A stretch of 54,967 nt of DNA from Chara braunii (taxonomy: Eukaryota > Streptophyta > Charophyceae > Charales > Characeae), in the NCBI GenBank assembly GCA_003427395.1, contig BFEA01000119.1, positions 1,467,427-1,522,393 of the forward strand, read 5' to 3'. How positions within the stretch are numbered: position 1 is the stretch's first letter; every line of letters begins with the position of its first letter. Made by a program: the position numbers and the translations under genes. Positions 34,001-38,606 of the stretch are shown in pieces. Under the pieces are notes generated by a model. It worked only from the letters and a program-made list of their open reading frames with translations, was not told the origin of the DNA and did no database searches.

Positions 34001-35768
34001 TCCGCCAGCAAATCATGATAAAAGGTCACCAAGAATCCTGCCACCAGTGATATAATTGTTGCGACTCTGGGGAAGGATTAACTGTCAGCAAGAAACTGAA
34101 TGAAAACCAGCCACCCTTCCATTTTTTAGTAAACACTGCAAACTATGCTTTTTTCTGTCTACCAAGTTCCTCAAACCCACAGTTTTCACCTCAACATTTG
34201 CTGTGCTTAAGACTCGCCCCACCCTTTCTTCCTCTCTGAATTTTCTTTTGCTCTGTGTAGCGAATCAAACCGGTTGTTGAAGATCTCTGCATCTTGCCTT
34301 TGACCTTTCTCGACTGGTCATACTCATTTCTCAAGTGGTCATATTCTCTCTGAACGACTTTATGATCTGCCCCTCCCTGTATGGACTAGTGGGCATTTGT
34401 GGTTTGCAGCTTCTCCAGGGAGCTCGGACTTCCATTTCGATCACAATGTGTAGCATTATTCCAGCATCAATTTCGTATTGCCGAATGAACCATTCAGCGT
34501 CCGTATGGCTGAAGGGGTAGCCTTCCAGAATGAGAATCTATTTCCTTAAATGTTGCCTCATTGCTAATTGCTGCTCTGCCTTCTTGTATTTCTCAGAACC
34601 GTTCTATATTACGTGTCCAAACACTGGTTTTATGCAGGGAGAGTGACATCGGCCAATCTCGTCTTTTATGGGTACAGAACAGGAACAGGGACCAGAGTAA
34701 GTTCATTTTGGAAAAAGGTGGGGGATGTTGAGCTACCACTACTTTCTGAATAATCGTGAGAGTCAGGCCAACCCTCGCAGAAAGGGAAAACCTCTCACTG
34801 TTGTATTGTTGATCCTATGCACCAAGTAAAAAAGGGAGGGTATCCTGTAAACCAGTGCAGTAGTGAAGGGTACTAGTGTCAGAAGGCTGCTAACCACCAG
34901 TACCTCATTTCCCTGATGTTAGATATTGCCTGTCCCTGTGATACCGAACTGTTATGGGCGTATGGCCACGCAGTGCAGCCTTCACGGGATACATTTGTGC
35001 AAAAAAGTTTTTGACAGGCAAAACTTGTTTCAATACAGTTTCCAATATTTTTTCTTAAACGGGGTTGTGAAGAACGATATCGTTTTTAGTAGTGGCCTTT
35101 GCCAACAGGGTGTGAGTGTGAGCATGAATGGGTTGTGTGGGGTGTGCGGGAGAGTGTTGGGAGTGTGAGCATGAATGGATTGTGTGTGGTGTGTGGGAGA
35201 CTGTTGGCCTTAGACACTGCTGCTACTCGACCGGGTATGGGGGACAATAAAAAAGGTAGGTGCAGCTACTGGCAAAATGCTCGGTCTTTGCATTAGACAG
35301 ACCTGCACTGGCGGCCTTAACCCGGCACCCTTAACCACTAGGGCAAGGGGCAGCGTGCAGTAGCCCTTTCACCATGAGAGGTAGCTATGCTTGCAGGGTC
35401 CCCTCTAGATAGCATAAGGAAAGGAGAGAATTTGAGAATAACAGAAAAAAGATTATATTGGTGGTTTGCTGGTGGTTTTCTAAGAGTGGGAACTGTCAGT
35501 CTGGGCGATCTGTTTATCTAGCCGGAATGAGTGAGCTATGAATGATGCATGCTCCGAGGTGCATGCATACTTTTCTGTTTAGTCGTGAGTTCTGACATGG
35601 TATTGTGTGTATGTCTGCATGTGTGTGTGTGATTGGCGTGCATTGCAGATGCTTTGTGAACTGCCAGCATCCAGTAACTGGAACTTCAATGTGCAGTGGT
35701 CAACGACTGTGCCTGGTATTTTGTCGACATCATCGTTCGATGGCTATGTCAGAATTCAGAACATCGAG
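1747..35768 (+). CDS. SEC31: SEC31, COPII outer-coat WD40 protein (partial, exons 1-9)
   Basis: SEC31 pairs with SEC13 to form the outer cage of COPII vesicles that carry cargo from the ER to the Golgi. Nine exons (1747-2060, 6241-6301, 18966-19088, 20647-20737, 29083-29119, 31575-31686, 31966-32023, 33682-33779, 35649-35768) join in one frame into 338 codons. Recognisable family motifs are [60 protein letters not shown] and [14 protein letters not shown], in the order found in plant SEC31. They cover the N-terminal WD40 propeller that binds SEC13-type partners. The ATG at 1747 has a good plant context (AGCAATGGCG). The alpha-solenoid and proline-rich C-terminal parts are absent, so the gene continues past the window. 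Elements 1 and 2 sit in introns 2 and 4. Exon identification is from motif recognition by eye. Confidence 0.92.
2718..2888. repeat. GA and GT/GA microsatellite tracts in SEC31 intron 1
   Basis: A CG-rich run (GCGCGCGCGC) leads into GA repeats at 2718-2742. A GT run at 2810 leads into about 65 bp of nearly pure GA. Both are purine-rich on the + strand. Confidence 0.95.
2890..3309 (+). repeat. Duplicated ~310-bp block in intron 1, copy A
   Basis: This block starts TTAACCAGTGCGTTGG and ends ATGGAATTGGAAAATGACAC, and recurs at 3438-3755. Copy A carries an extra internal tandem duplication of about 100 bp (the GTCGACAGAAAAGG to GCGAGATAGGTTGT part). Short open frames cross it on both strands, but the two copies do not keep a shared long protein, so I do not call a gene. 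Confidence 0.85.
3311..3437. repeat. GATA and GA microsatellite
   Basis: GATA repeats run into a long GA tract separating the two copies of the duplicated intron 1 block. Confidence 0.95.
3438..3755 (+). repeat. Duplicated ~310-bp block in intron 1, copy B
   Basis: Second copy of the block at 2890-3309, lacking its internal ~100-bp duplication. Both copies are preceded by a GA tract and followed by a simple repeat. The microsatellite may therefore have been duplicated together with the block or served as the exchange point. Confidence 0.85.
3751..3842. repeat. Compound (CA)n(GA)n microsatellite
   Basis: A CA run with a few CG interruptions passes into about 34 bp of GA. Confidence 0.95.
3946..4023 (+). 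repeat. 39-bp tandem duplication
   Basis: Two adjacent copies of a 39-bp unit containing GATGTGAGGCATTGCC and a T run. They are almost identical. From 4,024 to 4,905 I see no gene; the 160-codon open frame at 4365-4847 has no recognisable content. Confidence 0.9.
4906..5027. mobile_element. Small inverted-repeat element (MITE-like), copy 1
   Basis: About 122 bp folding into a hairpin. Arms of roughly 46 bp contain CTTCACCCGAATAGAACG on the left and its imperfect reverse complement GCGGGTGAAGACGGTAG on the right. A related copy is at 7715-7828. It has no coding capacity. A terminal inverted repeat with a tiny centre suggests a non-autonomous DNA transposon, but I could not fix a target-site duplication. 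A weaker relative may lie near 4277-4340. Confidence 0.65.
5028..6240. other. Rest of SEC31 intron 1, no gene seen
   Basis: Contains an uninterrupted G run of about 18 near 5276-5293 and a GA microsatellite at 6023-6062. A T-arm-like GAGAGTTCAAACCCC lies on the - strand near 6155, but no convincing tRNA fold accompanies it. Confidence 0.6.
6241..6301 (+). CDS. SEC31: SEC31 exon 2
   Basis: The acceptor is TTTTCACAG and the donor GTACGT. One base completes the split glycine codon, then [20 protein letters not shown] follows. This matches the 'SLI.KL.KH' segment before the second WD40 blade of plant SEC31. It ends in phase 0. Confidence 0.85.
7068..7640 (+). repeat. Complex tandem repeat in SEC31 intron 2
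   Basis: Three diverged copies of a block of roughly 130-200 bp. Each contains GGCCGAAAATGTAG or a close variant, CATTCATGAT.AGGGTGCG, GAAGGGGGTAGTAG and a C-rich tract ending CTCTGGTA. The later copies also carry a repeated GGATTTAAAGGCGCAGAAA segment. Units differ in length through nested smaller duplications. From 6,302 to 7,067 I see nothing else. Confidence 0.85.
7715..7828. mobile_element. Small inverted-repeat element (MITE-like), copy 2
   Basis: About 114 bp with arms related to the 4906-5027 element: CTACCGTCTTCACCCGAATA on the left and TATTCGGGTGAGGATGG on the right. The centre differs more than the arms. Having two members in neighbouring introns of one gene supports a real family. 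From 7,829 to 8,315 no gene is visible. Confidence 0.65.
8316..9340 (-). repeat. Element 1 3' LTR
   Basis: On the + strand it starts TGCAAGGAAAATAAG and ends GATCCTCGCA, and pairs with 17110-18144. It holds a short CAT run where the other LTR has more units. Overlapping open frames on both strands are kept in both LTRs, but they look like a by-product of GC-rich sequence. Confidence 0.92.
9341..9354 (-). promoter_or_regulatory. Element 1 polypurine tract (plus-strand primer)
   Basis: On the - strand AAAGGAGGAGGGAA directly precedes the 3' LTR start TGCGAGGATC. This is where plus-strand DNA synthesis would begin. The same tract reappears at 10157-10170 in the artefactual copy. Confidence 0.85.
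9682..9776. other. Misplaced 95-bp copy of 13950-14044 (chimera)
   Basis: This stretch is identical by eye to 13950-14044, part of the gag zinc-knuckle region. It follows a single n at 9681 and runs straight into sequencing adapter. It has no place here in the element's order and is an assembly chimera. Confidence 0.92.
9777..9804. other. Nextera (Tn5 mosaic end) mate-pair junction adapter left in the assembly
   Basis: The 19 bases CTGTCTCTTATACACATCT are exactly the Tn5 mosaic end used in Nextera libraries. They are followed by AGATGTGTA, the start of its reverse complement, as in a mate-pair circularisation junction. Translations across it give the familiar contaminant peptides MCIRDR and DVYKRQ. 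This is not biological sequence. Confidence 0.98.
9805..10495. repeat. False duplication of 8989-9679
   Basis: This 691-bp stretch matches 8989-9679 at a constant offset of 816 bp, with no difference that I noticed. It repeats the inner part of the 3' LTR, the PPT and the end of the integrase frame. Because it begins exactly after the adapter it is best read as the true copy, with 8989-9804 being the inserted artefact. Confidence 0.92.
10197..10949 (-). pseudogene. Element 1 integrase C-terminal part and chromodomain-like tail
   Basis: Integrase joins retrotransposon DNA to the host chromosome, and a chromodomain can steer it to chosen chromatin. Visible are the [15 protein letters not shown] segment after the catalytic core, the [15 protein letters not shown] and [20 protein letters not shown] segments of the GPY/F-like region, and a tail with [10 protein letters not shown] and [10 protein letters not shown] that resembles chromodomain-type ends. 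Several n bases fall at 10669-10714. The frame ends in a stop at 10197 but is cut off from the upstream core by a stop codon at 10947-10949. Confidence 0.85.
10950..11444 (-). pseudogene. Element 1 integrase catalytic core
   Basis: Contains the CQVCQRDKP half of the HHCC zinc finger and the three acidic residues of the DDE core in SMDFMD, SDRDVRF and [10 protein letters not shown]. The core ends in a TGA where relatives usually have tryptophan (the D-W-D-E context), which separates it from the C-terminal part. The product would act in the nucleus. Confidence 0.88.
11445..12061 (-). pseudogene. Element 1 RNase H and integrase N-terminal zinc finger
   Basis: RNase H removes the RNA strand after reverse transcription. 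Visible are [28 protein letters not shown] and the region that is normally VADALSR, here altered to VADVLLR. The HHCC start of integrase follows ([12 protein letters not shown]). The frame does not join the RT frame because of a 29-bp tandem duplication at 12062. Confidence 0.87.
12062..12115. repeat. 29-bp tandem duplication breaking the RT/RNase H frame
   Basis: GTTGCGCAAGGACCGCGCCT occurs at 12062 and again at 12091. The 29-bp period is not a multiple of three, so it shifts the frame exactly where RT passes into RNase H. Confidence 0.9.
12080..12975 (-). pseudogene. Element 1 reverse transcriptase and start of RNase H
   Basis: Copies element RNA into DNA. In order: [66 protein letters not shown] and the active-site YLDDILIF near 12570. 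The connection follows ([20 protein letters not shown]), then the RNase H start [13 protein letters not shown]. The part upstream of 12877 lies ahead of the first in-frame methionine but is open to a stop at about 12975. Confidence 0.93.
13226..13295. repeat. 35-bp tandem duplication breaking the protease/RT linker
   Basis: Two 35-bp units that look identical lie at 13226-13260 and 13261-13295, each containing GATGAAGCACACATACACCC. The length is not divisible by three, so it disrupts the gag-pol frame. Confidence 0.92.
13259..14127 (-). pseudogene. Element 1 zinc knuckle and aspartic protease
   Basis: The CCHC knuckle [14 protein letters not shown] at about 14032-14073 packages RNA in the Gag particle. 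Downstream the protease region reads [20 protein letters not shown], followed by NFIS, and later [13 protein letters not shown]. The active site normally reads D-S/T-G, but here it is D-V-G. This may reduce or abolish cleavage, or be a lineage variant. Confidence 0.85.
14128..15776 (-). pseudogene. Element 1 gag
   Basis: Gag forms the cytoplasmic particle. The likely start is the ATG at 15776 ([14 protein letters not shown]), leading into an Arg/Glu/Ala-rich, probably coiled-coil segment. A Pro/Gly-rich linker follows. The retrotransposon Gag domain at 14910-14240 has [20 protein letters not shown] and [13 protein letters not shown]. Stop codons near 15309, 15025 and 14937 and a frame change near 14240 break it into four pieces. 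Confidence 0.85.
15822..16245. other. Assembly gap (424 n) in element 1 leader
   Basis: Unsequenced bases between the gag start and the rest of the untranslated leader. Apparent open frames across it are meaningless. Confidence 0.99.
16246..17088 (-). other. Element 1 5' leader, no gene seen
   Basis: Lies between the PBS and gag on the - strand. Only short unconnected frames are present, as expected for an untranslated leader. Confidence 0.7.
17089..17106 (-). promoter_or_regulatory. Element 1 primer-binding site (initiator Met tRNA)
   Basis: Three bases inside the 5' LTR the - strand reads TGGTATCGGAGCTGGTTC. This is close to the common plant TGGTATCAGAGC site for initiator-Met tRNA, with G for A at position 8. 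First-strand DNA synthesis would start here. Confidence 0.88.
17110..18144 (-). repeat. Element 1 5' LTR
   Basis: Starts TGCAAGGAAAATAAG and ends GATCCTCGCA on the + strand. It would carry the element's promoter. It differs from the other LTR by scattered substitutions and extra CAT units near 17452-17475. Confidence 0.92.
18145..18965. other. End of SEC31 intron 2, no gene seen
   Basis: Contains two short direct repeats: GGGAAAAAAAAGCTCTTGG at about 18313 and 18402, and a GTCCTA..TATGAGACT motif followed by GTCAATAAA near 18521 and 18569. Nothing coding is recognised. Confidence 0.6.
18966..19088 (+). CDS. SEC31: SEC31 exon 3
   Basis: Forty-one codons starting [18 protein letters not shown] and ending GPSLYPGSK, with EGELCIWDL closing the second blade. 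The acceptor is TTGCAG and the donor GTGAGT. It lies 821 bp beyond the end of element 1. Confidence 0.93.
19345..19380. repeat. Compound (GT)n(GA)n microsatellite
   Basis: GT repeats pass into GA repeats in SEC31 intron 3. Confidence 0.95.
19732..19985 (+). repeat. Imperfect ~120-bp tandem duplication
   Basis: Two diverged copies share GTGCGAATGCGTC or GTGTGAATGCGTC, ATGTACCCTACTCTTGGGCA and GTCATAGCTGCTTT. The block follows a T run of about 19 at 19689. No coding content. Confidence 0.75.
20105..20190 (+). other. tRNA-like sequence with A-rich tail (short SINE or tRNA retro-pseudogene)
   Basis: An A-box-like TGGCTCGGTTGG (20110-20121) and a B-box-like AGTTCAGATCC (20153-20163) have tRNA spacing. 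An A-rich tail follows at about 20175. The arms pair poorly, so it is not a working tRNA gene. Confidence 0.45.
20647..20737 (+). CDS. SEC31: SEC31 exon 4
   Basis: Thirty codons plus one base, [20 protein letters not shown] onward to TTQSGTA. The acceptor is TATACAG and the donor GTATTG, ending in phase 1. This is the '[14 protein letters not shown]' blade of SEC31. Confidence 0.92.
20760..21597 (+). repeat. Probable 5' LTR region of element 2
   Basis: The stretch ends CAATGCA two bases before a PBS, as an LTR should. Its last ~150 bp after a GA run (21421 on) resemble the end of the 3' copy near 28035-28195: both have ATGAGGGTGCTGGTATTGG and GGACTCCAGTGTG. Upstream of 21420 I could not match it to the 3' LTR. 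The left boundary is therefore unknown and it may be a recombinant or another repeat. Confidence 0.45.
21600..21618 (+). promoter_or_regulatory. Element 2 primer-binding site (initiator Met tRNA)
   Basis: TGGTATCGGAGCTTGTAAC follows the LTR end after a 2-bp spacer. It shares its first 12 bases with the element 1 PBS, including the G at position 8. Confidence 0.85.
21863..22380 (+). pseudogene. Element 2 gag N-terminal part
   Basis: Starts [15 protein letters not shown], a strongly charged segment likely to form a coiled coil. The first frame ends near 21976 just after a run of nine A at 21956-21964. The neighbouring frame goes on with more charged sequence ([16 protein letters not shown]). 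A second change near 22150-22200 leads to [20 protein letters not shown] before the stop at 22379. Confidence 0.65.
22746..23325 (+). pseudogene. Element 2 gag central part
   Basis: [20 protein letters not shown] and [15 protein letters not shown] resemble the start of a retrotransposon Gag domain. A 33-bp tandem duplication near 22888-22953 (ATGCAGCAAGCTTCGCAATT) interrupts it. The remaining part up to 23325 carries no motif I recognise. No CCHC knuckle is visible. Confidence 0.5.
23430..23800 (+). pseudogene. Element 2 aspartic protease
   Basis: The active-site region reads [13 protein letters not shown] near 23469-23507, a D-C-G version of the usual D-S/T-G. In another frame [10 protein letters not shown] near 23677 is the second conserved part. 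A frameshift lies between them at about 23577. Confidence 0.75.
23801..24830 (+). pseudogene. Element 2 reverse transcriptase
   Basis: In order: [20 protein letters not shown], a frameshift near 24200-24230, [41 protein letters not shown] and the active-site [10 protein letters not shown] near 24500. In-frame stops follow at about 24590 and 24713, and the frame changes again near 24830. Confidence 0.9.
24756..25346 (+). pseudogene. Element 2 RNase H
   Basis: [44 protein letters not shown] and [14 protein letters not shown] mark the RNase H domain. It ends with a stop at 25346 before integrase begins in another frame. Confidence 0.88.
25490..26380 (+). pseudogene. Element 2 integrase
   Basis: The HHCC finger is split between two frames ([10 protein letters not shown], then [14 protein letters not shown]). 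The core is represented by SDRDNRV near 25975 and by [14 protein letters not shown] and [14 protein letters not shown] near 26060-26150. A 72-bp tandem duplication at 25864 repeats the segment that holds the second catalytic Asp. Several frames are needed to read the domain. Confidence 0.82.
25864..26007 (+). repeat. 72-bp tandem duplication in element 2 integrase
   Basis: Two adjacent 72-bp units start AGCGGCTGGATTACCTGCC at 25864 and 25936 and differ at only a couple of positions. The length is divisible by three. Confidence 0.92.
26544..26896 (+). pseudogene. Element 2 integrase C-terminal and chromodomain-like tail
   Basis: [17 protein letters not shown], then in another frame [32 protein letters not shown] and [19 protein letters not shown]. 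The layout corresponds to the tail of element 1, but the sequence is clearly different. It ends in a stop at 26896, just before the PPT. Confidence 0.75.
26908..26918 (+). promoter_or_regulatory. Element 2 polypurine tract
   Basis: AAGGGGGGAAG immediately precedes TGTGTTACATTC, the likely LTR start. Confidence 0.85.
26919..28195 (+). repeat. Element 2 3' LTR
   Basis: Begins TGTGTTACATTC after the PPT. It contains a CTT-rich tract (27361-27452), a CA/GA microsatellite (27967-28033) and then about 150 bp matching the end of the 5' LTR region. The true right end is unclear. The expected terminal sequence (CGAGCAGAGAGGCTCAATGC) appears instead in inverted orientation near 28382-28402. Confidence 0.65.
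28195..28545. repeat. Long imperfect inverted repeat with internal direct repeats
   Basis: The left arm at 28195-28258 (containing GGATGAAGACGGGCAATGAT) is mirrored by the right arm at about 28476-28540 (ATCATTGCCCGTCTTCATCC). The loop is about 215 bp. The motif TTTGCCCGTCTTCATCCTG also recurs in direct orientation near 28443 and 28584. It could be a foldback element or two opposed fragments of one repeat. Confidence 0.75.
29083..29119 (+). CDS. SEC31: SEC31 exon 5 (37-nt micro-exon)
   Basis: With the split codons on both sides it gives [13 protein letters not shown], the end of the third WD40 blade. The acceptor is GGTGACAG and the donor GTTTGT. It is very short and stands alone between introns of 8.3 and 2.5 kb, so gene finders could miss it. 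Confidence 0.9.
29149..29220 (+). repeat. 36-bp tandem duplication
   Basis: Two diverged 36-bp units with TGTAAAGCAG.TCTTCAAGAT lie just after exon 5 in intron 5. Confidence 0.85.
29221..31574. other. SEC31 intron 5, LTR-like GC-rich part, no gene seen
   Basis: From about 29800 to 30460 the sequence is rich in GGCCTA, CCGGT and GCCATAGC words that also occur in the LTRs of this window, so it may be a solo or decayed LTR. TCCGCTGCTTATTCTCA occurs twice (about 30508 and 30646). No conserved coding sequence. Confidence 0.5.
31575..31686 (+). CDS. SEC31: SEC31 exon 6
   Basis: Completes the preceding arginine codon and then codes for 37 residues, [20 protein letters not shown] to DDDRSPALQ. This matches the plant 'CS.LQW.PDV..Q..VASDDD.SP.L' blade. 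The acceptor is TTTCAG and the donor GTGAGT. Confidence 0.92.
31966..32023 (+). CDS. SEC31: SEC31 exon 7
   Basis: Codes for [19 protein letters not shown] plus one base. The acceptor is TTGTAG and the donor GTGGGT. It is separated from exon 6 by the shortest intron in the gene here, 279 bp. Confidence 0.92.
32636..32762 (+). repeat. Tandem repeat of ~46-bp units, three copies
   Basis: Three units share CATCCTTGAT.GGT.GCCAGGAG and CCATAG.CAGAG in SEC31 intron 7. Confidence 0.85.
32815..33590 (+). repeat. ~424-bp tandem duplication in SEC31 intron 7
   Basis: The copy from 32815 recurs from 33239 at an offset of about 424 bp. Shared landmarks are GATTAAGAACCTTTGAATAT, TGATTGAATCTTGCTGACAT and GTTCATGTGGAATGATGGAC. 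A smaller 50-bp duplication (GAAGACAAGATGAAGAAC) sits between them. It ends just before exon 8. Open frames on the - strand recur with it but match nothing I know. Confidence 0.88.
33682..33779 (+). CDS. SEC31: SEC31 exon 8
   Basis: Codes for [20 protein letters not shown] and then [13 protein letters not shown]. An earlier GT at 33775 would put a stop at the start of exon 9. The donor GTGCGT at 33780 keeps the frame open and was chosen for that reason. Confidence 0.9.
33780..35097. other. SEC31 intron 8, mostly unique, no gene seen
   Basis: Only short open frames without recognisable motifs. The dispersed GT-rich repeat follows at 35098. Confidence 0.6.
35098..35218. repeat. Dispersed GT-rich repeat, copy 2
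   Basis: Related to 304-382. It contains GAGTGTGAGCATGAATGG twice (about 35115 and 35160), a local duplication absent from copy 1. Confidence 0.5.
35649..35768 (+). CDS. SEC31: SEC31 exon 9
   Basis: Forty codons, [20 protein letters not shown] onward to [12 protein letters not shown], forming the last propeller blade. The acceptor is CATTGCAG and the donor GTGGGT, phase 0 at both ends. The methionine is internal, not a start. Confidence 0.93.
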
Positions 35769-36401
35769 GTGGGTGACTGATATATCCTTTATATATTTTG
35801 CAATCGAAGTTGTCTCTCTGGTATGAAGTCACCTTTTCGAGCAAATTTCTTAAGCCACTTGTACGTCTGCCAGTGTTGGGAAATTACAAGTTTTAGCCCT
35901 TTGCCGAAGAATTCGGGGGTGGGACCTGGGGTCGACAAGTCCTATAAATCTTATTTTTCTTTTGCCCACGCATGGAAGGAAAAGGAAAATAAAAAAAATC
36001 ATTCTGTACGGCAATGATGTCGGGCAGGGTAGTCTAGGAGGCCGTGCTCACGGTCTTCCTCTACGGAATGCATCTCGCAGCAAAGACGGTCACATTCTGA
36101 AACTTGTTTTCTTTTTCTTCTTTCTCGTTTGTTTGTTACGACTCCCCCGCCAACGAGGTAAGGCGAAATCCGTGATCTGCTCTAGCTGTGTTTCCTCAGA
36201 GCTTTGTCACTACATATATGACTATCGCTAATTTCCTGCCTGTGACAAGCAGACGATCGGTGCCTTCCGATCTTTTGCTGCGCGACGGTCCCAATCATCT
36301 GCTGATTGTTTTGTCTTAGAACTGTTGTGGCACTGCGCCAGGGCCGGTAATGCTCCCGCGTGCTATGCCTGTGCCAGTACCACGCGCGATACCGGTCCCG
36401 T

Positions 36402-36506
36402 GTGCCTACACCGGCATCGCGCATTAGCATGCCCGCGTGCCTACCTCGGCATCGCACATTAGCATGCCCACATGCCTACCCCGGCATCGCGCAGTAGCAT
36501 GCCCTC
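36402..36506 (+). repeat. 35-bp minisatellite, three units
   Basis: Units start at 36402, 36437 and 36472 and contain TGCCTAC.CCGGCATCGC and TAGCATGCCC. The flanks are rich in related GCCGGTCCCGCG words. Confidence 0.9.
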
Positions 36507-36699
36507 ATGCGAACAGGGCCAGAGCCGGTCCCGCGAACTGTACCGGGCCAATGCACGTGTGGAACATTTAGTAACAAACTGTAGTGTTTGCACTGCCCCG
36601 GCCTCTTGACACTAAGCTACAGACACTAAACTACTCGAAGACGTTGTCGACCAGACTCTGAGCTGTTCTACGCTACTCTACGCGTTCTACAGAGACTCA

Positions 36700-36849
36700 A
36701 ACACACACACACATGCAGACACACCCACCCACCCACCCACACACACACACGCATGCACACACACACACACACGCACACACATACACAGTCTGTTGGGGTT
36801 CTACCTCCTGATGAGTCGGTGAAAGTCTGACGAATCAGTCTGGCACAGT

Positions 36850-36880
<31 letters not shown>

Positions 36881-36887
36881 GCACCAT
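36700..36887. repeat. CA-rich microsatellite cluster
   Basis: Several CA and CCCA runs with CG interruptions. They precede the possible exon 10. Confidence 0.9.
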
Positions 36888-36957
36888 CCGCTCTCTCTCT
36901 CTCTGTGACCCACGCACGCATACTCACACGTGCACAGAAAGAGATTGTTGTTCCTAG

Positions 36958-37065
36958 GCTTGTGGTCCGGATGGAGATTGAGCTGTGCATCGGGAAGGGC
37001 TCTGCATCCAAAAACTTGGACACTGACGCTTGGGGTCTGCAATCGAGCGCACCAACATCCTTGAG
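36958..37065 (+). other. Possible SEC31 exon 10, frame uncertain
   Basis: After the acceptor TTGTTCCTAG the phase-0 reading begins ACGPDGD, which resembles the residues that follow NIE in SEC31, but a TGA comes next. One frame over, the DNA is open as ELCIGKGSASKNLDTD to SSAPTSLR and ends at a good donor, GTGGGT. SEC31 has a short linker here that often ends in a basic, proline-rich segment. Either one base is extra near 36979, or another acceptor (36938 or 36983) is used, or this is not an exon. The 600-n gap lies only about 130 bp downstream. Confidence 0.35.
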
Positions 37066-37103
37066 GTGGGTTCATTCGTGCTTTCGTTTGTTCATTTCTG
37101 ATG

Positions 37104-37106
<3 letters not shown>

Positions 37107-37196
<90 letters not shown>

Positions 37197-37796
37197 NNNN
37201 NNNNNNNNNNNNNNNNNNNNNNNNNNNNNNNNNNNNNNNNNNNNNNNNNNNNNNNNNNNNNNNNNNNNNNNNNNNNNNNNNNNNNNNNNNNNNNNNNNNN
37301 NNNNNNNNNNNNNNNNNNNNNNNNNNNNNNNNNNNNNNNNNNNNNNNNNNNNNNNNNNNNNNNNNNNNNNNNNNNNNNNNNNNNNNNNNNNNNNNNNNNN
37401 NNNNNNNNNNNNNNNNNNNNNNNNNNNNNNNNNNNNNNNNNNNNNNNNNNNNNNNNNNNNNNNNNNNNNNNNNNNNNNNNNNNNNNNNNNNNNNNNNNNN
37501 NNNNNNNNNNNNNNNNNNNNNNNNNNNNNNNNNNNNNNNNNNNNNNNNNNNNNNNNNNNNNNNNNNNNNNNNNNNNNNNNNNNNNNNNNNNNNNNNNNNN
37601 NNNNNNNNNNNNNNNNNNNNNNNNNNNNNNNNNNNNNNNNNNNNNNNNNNNNNNNNNNNNNNNNNNNNNNNNNNNNNNNNNNNNNNNNNNNNNNNNNNNN
37701 NNNNNNNNNNNNNNNNNNNNNNNNNNNNNNNNNNNNNNNNNNNNNNNNNNNNNNNNNNNNNNNNNNNNNNNNNNNNNNNNNNNNNNNNNNNNNNNN

Positions 37797-37866
<70 letters not shown>
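37107..37866. repeat. (GT)n(GA)n microsatellite containing a 600-n gap
   Basis: GT repeats (37107-37142) pass into GA repeats that run into n bases at 37197-37796. Pure GA continues to 37866. The gap lies wholly inside the GA tract and its round length suggests an estimate. Translations across it give only Ser-Leu or Arg-Glu repeats. Confidence 0.95.
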
Positions 37867-37868
<2 letters not shown>

Positions 37869-37984
37869 ACGATCCCCCCACGGTCAAGTGTATTATCTGT
37901 TCCGATGAGTTTCATGTATGATCTGTGGTCCATTGGGATCAATAAGAAAAAAAAGAAAAAAAGAAACGGGAAAGCCTTACATGC

Positions 37985-38020
37985 ATGCGCGCGCGCGCGC
38001 GAGAGTGAGAGAGAGAGAGA
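37985..38020. repeat. (CG)n(GA)n microsatellite
   Basis: GCGCGCGCGCGC passes into GAGAG repeats. Confidence 0.9.
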
Positions 38021-38219
38021 AAAAAACCCTAACTACCTAAGACGCTCCACCACCTTGAAGTGTGTTCTCTGTCCCGATCAGTGTCATATCTGATCCGTGT
38101 TTGATCGGGAGATTCAGGACCATTAAAGAATAACAATCAAACAATGAAACGGAACTCCACAGGGGTGTGCGAGACCATTAATTAAAAAAAAAAAAAGGGA
38201 AATCTGCACGGGTGCGATC

Positions 38220-38281
38220 CGTGTGTGTGTGCGTGTGCGTGCGTGTGTGTGTGTGTGTGCGTGTGTGTGTGTGTGTGTGTG
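38220..38281. repeat. (GT)n microsatellite with CG interruptions
   Basis: About 60 bp of GT repeats with scattered GC steps. Confidence 0.92.
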
Positions 38282-38410
38282 GCTGGAGCGAGCAGACCAC
38301 AGCGATCTATCTATCACTGAAGTCCTCCAGGGGCCTGTTTATTTAAATAAACTGTGCCCCCATTTCTGTTCTATATGAATTAATGCTTACCATACATAAT
38401 AATAAAGATG

Positions 38411-38606
38411 CTTGATGGAGACTTCCAACAAGTGGCCCCAGGCTCTCTTAATTACGCCATGTCAGCCCAGATCGCCTATGGATGGGGGGAAGTTGAAGGG
38501 AGGAGGGATCTGCTTAACAATAATGGCTCTTTTATACTTGAGGGGGACTTGCAACAAGTGCCCCCAGGGTCTCTCAATTACACCATGTCAGCCCAGATTG
38601 CGTACA
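38411..38606. repeat. Two direct repeats of ~70 bp, 127 bp apart
   Basis: Units at 38411-38480 and 38537-38606 share ACTTCCAACAAGTG.CCCCAGG or close variants, CTCTCTTAATTAC and CCATGTCAGCCCAGAT. The plus-strand translations keep PGSLNY.MSAQIAY in both, but the flanks do not extend into a gene. On the - strand a TATAAAAG lies between them, so an LTR remnant is possible. Confidence 0.7.

Noticed and set aside
35240-35345. tRNA-Ser-like motif on the - strand (TAGTGGTTAAGG)
   Set aside because: Only an A-box-like word is present; no B box or cloverleaf arms follow at proper spacing.
37072-37942. Long open frames coding for Ser-Leu or Arg-Glu repeats
   Set aside because: They are translations of the GA microsatellite and 600 n bases; no gene.
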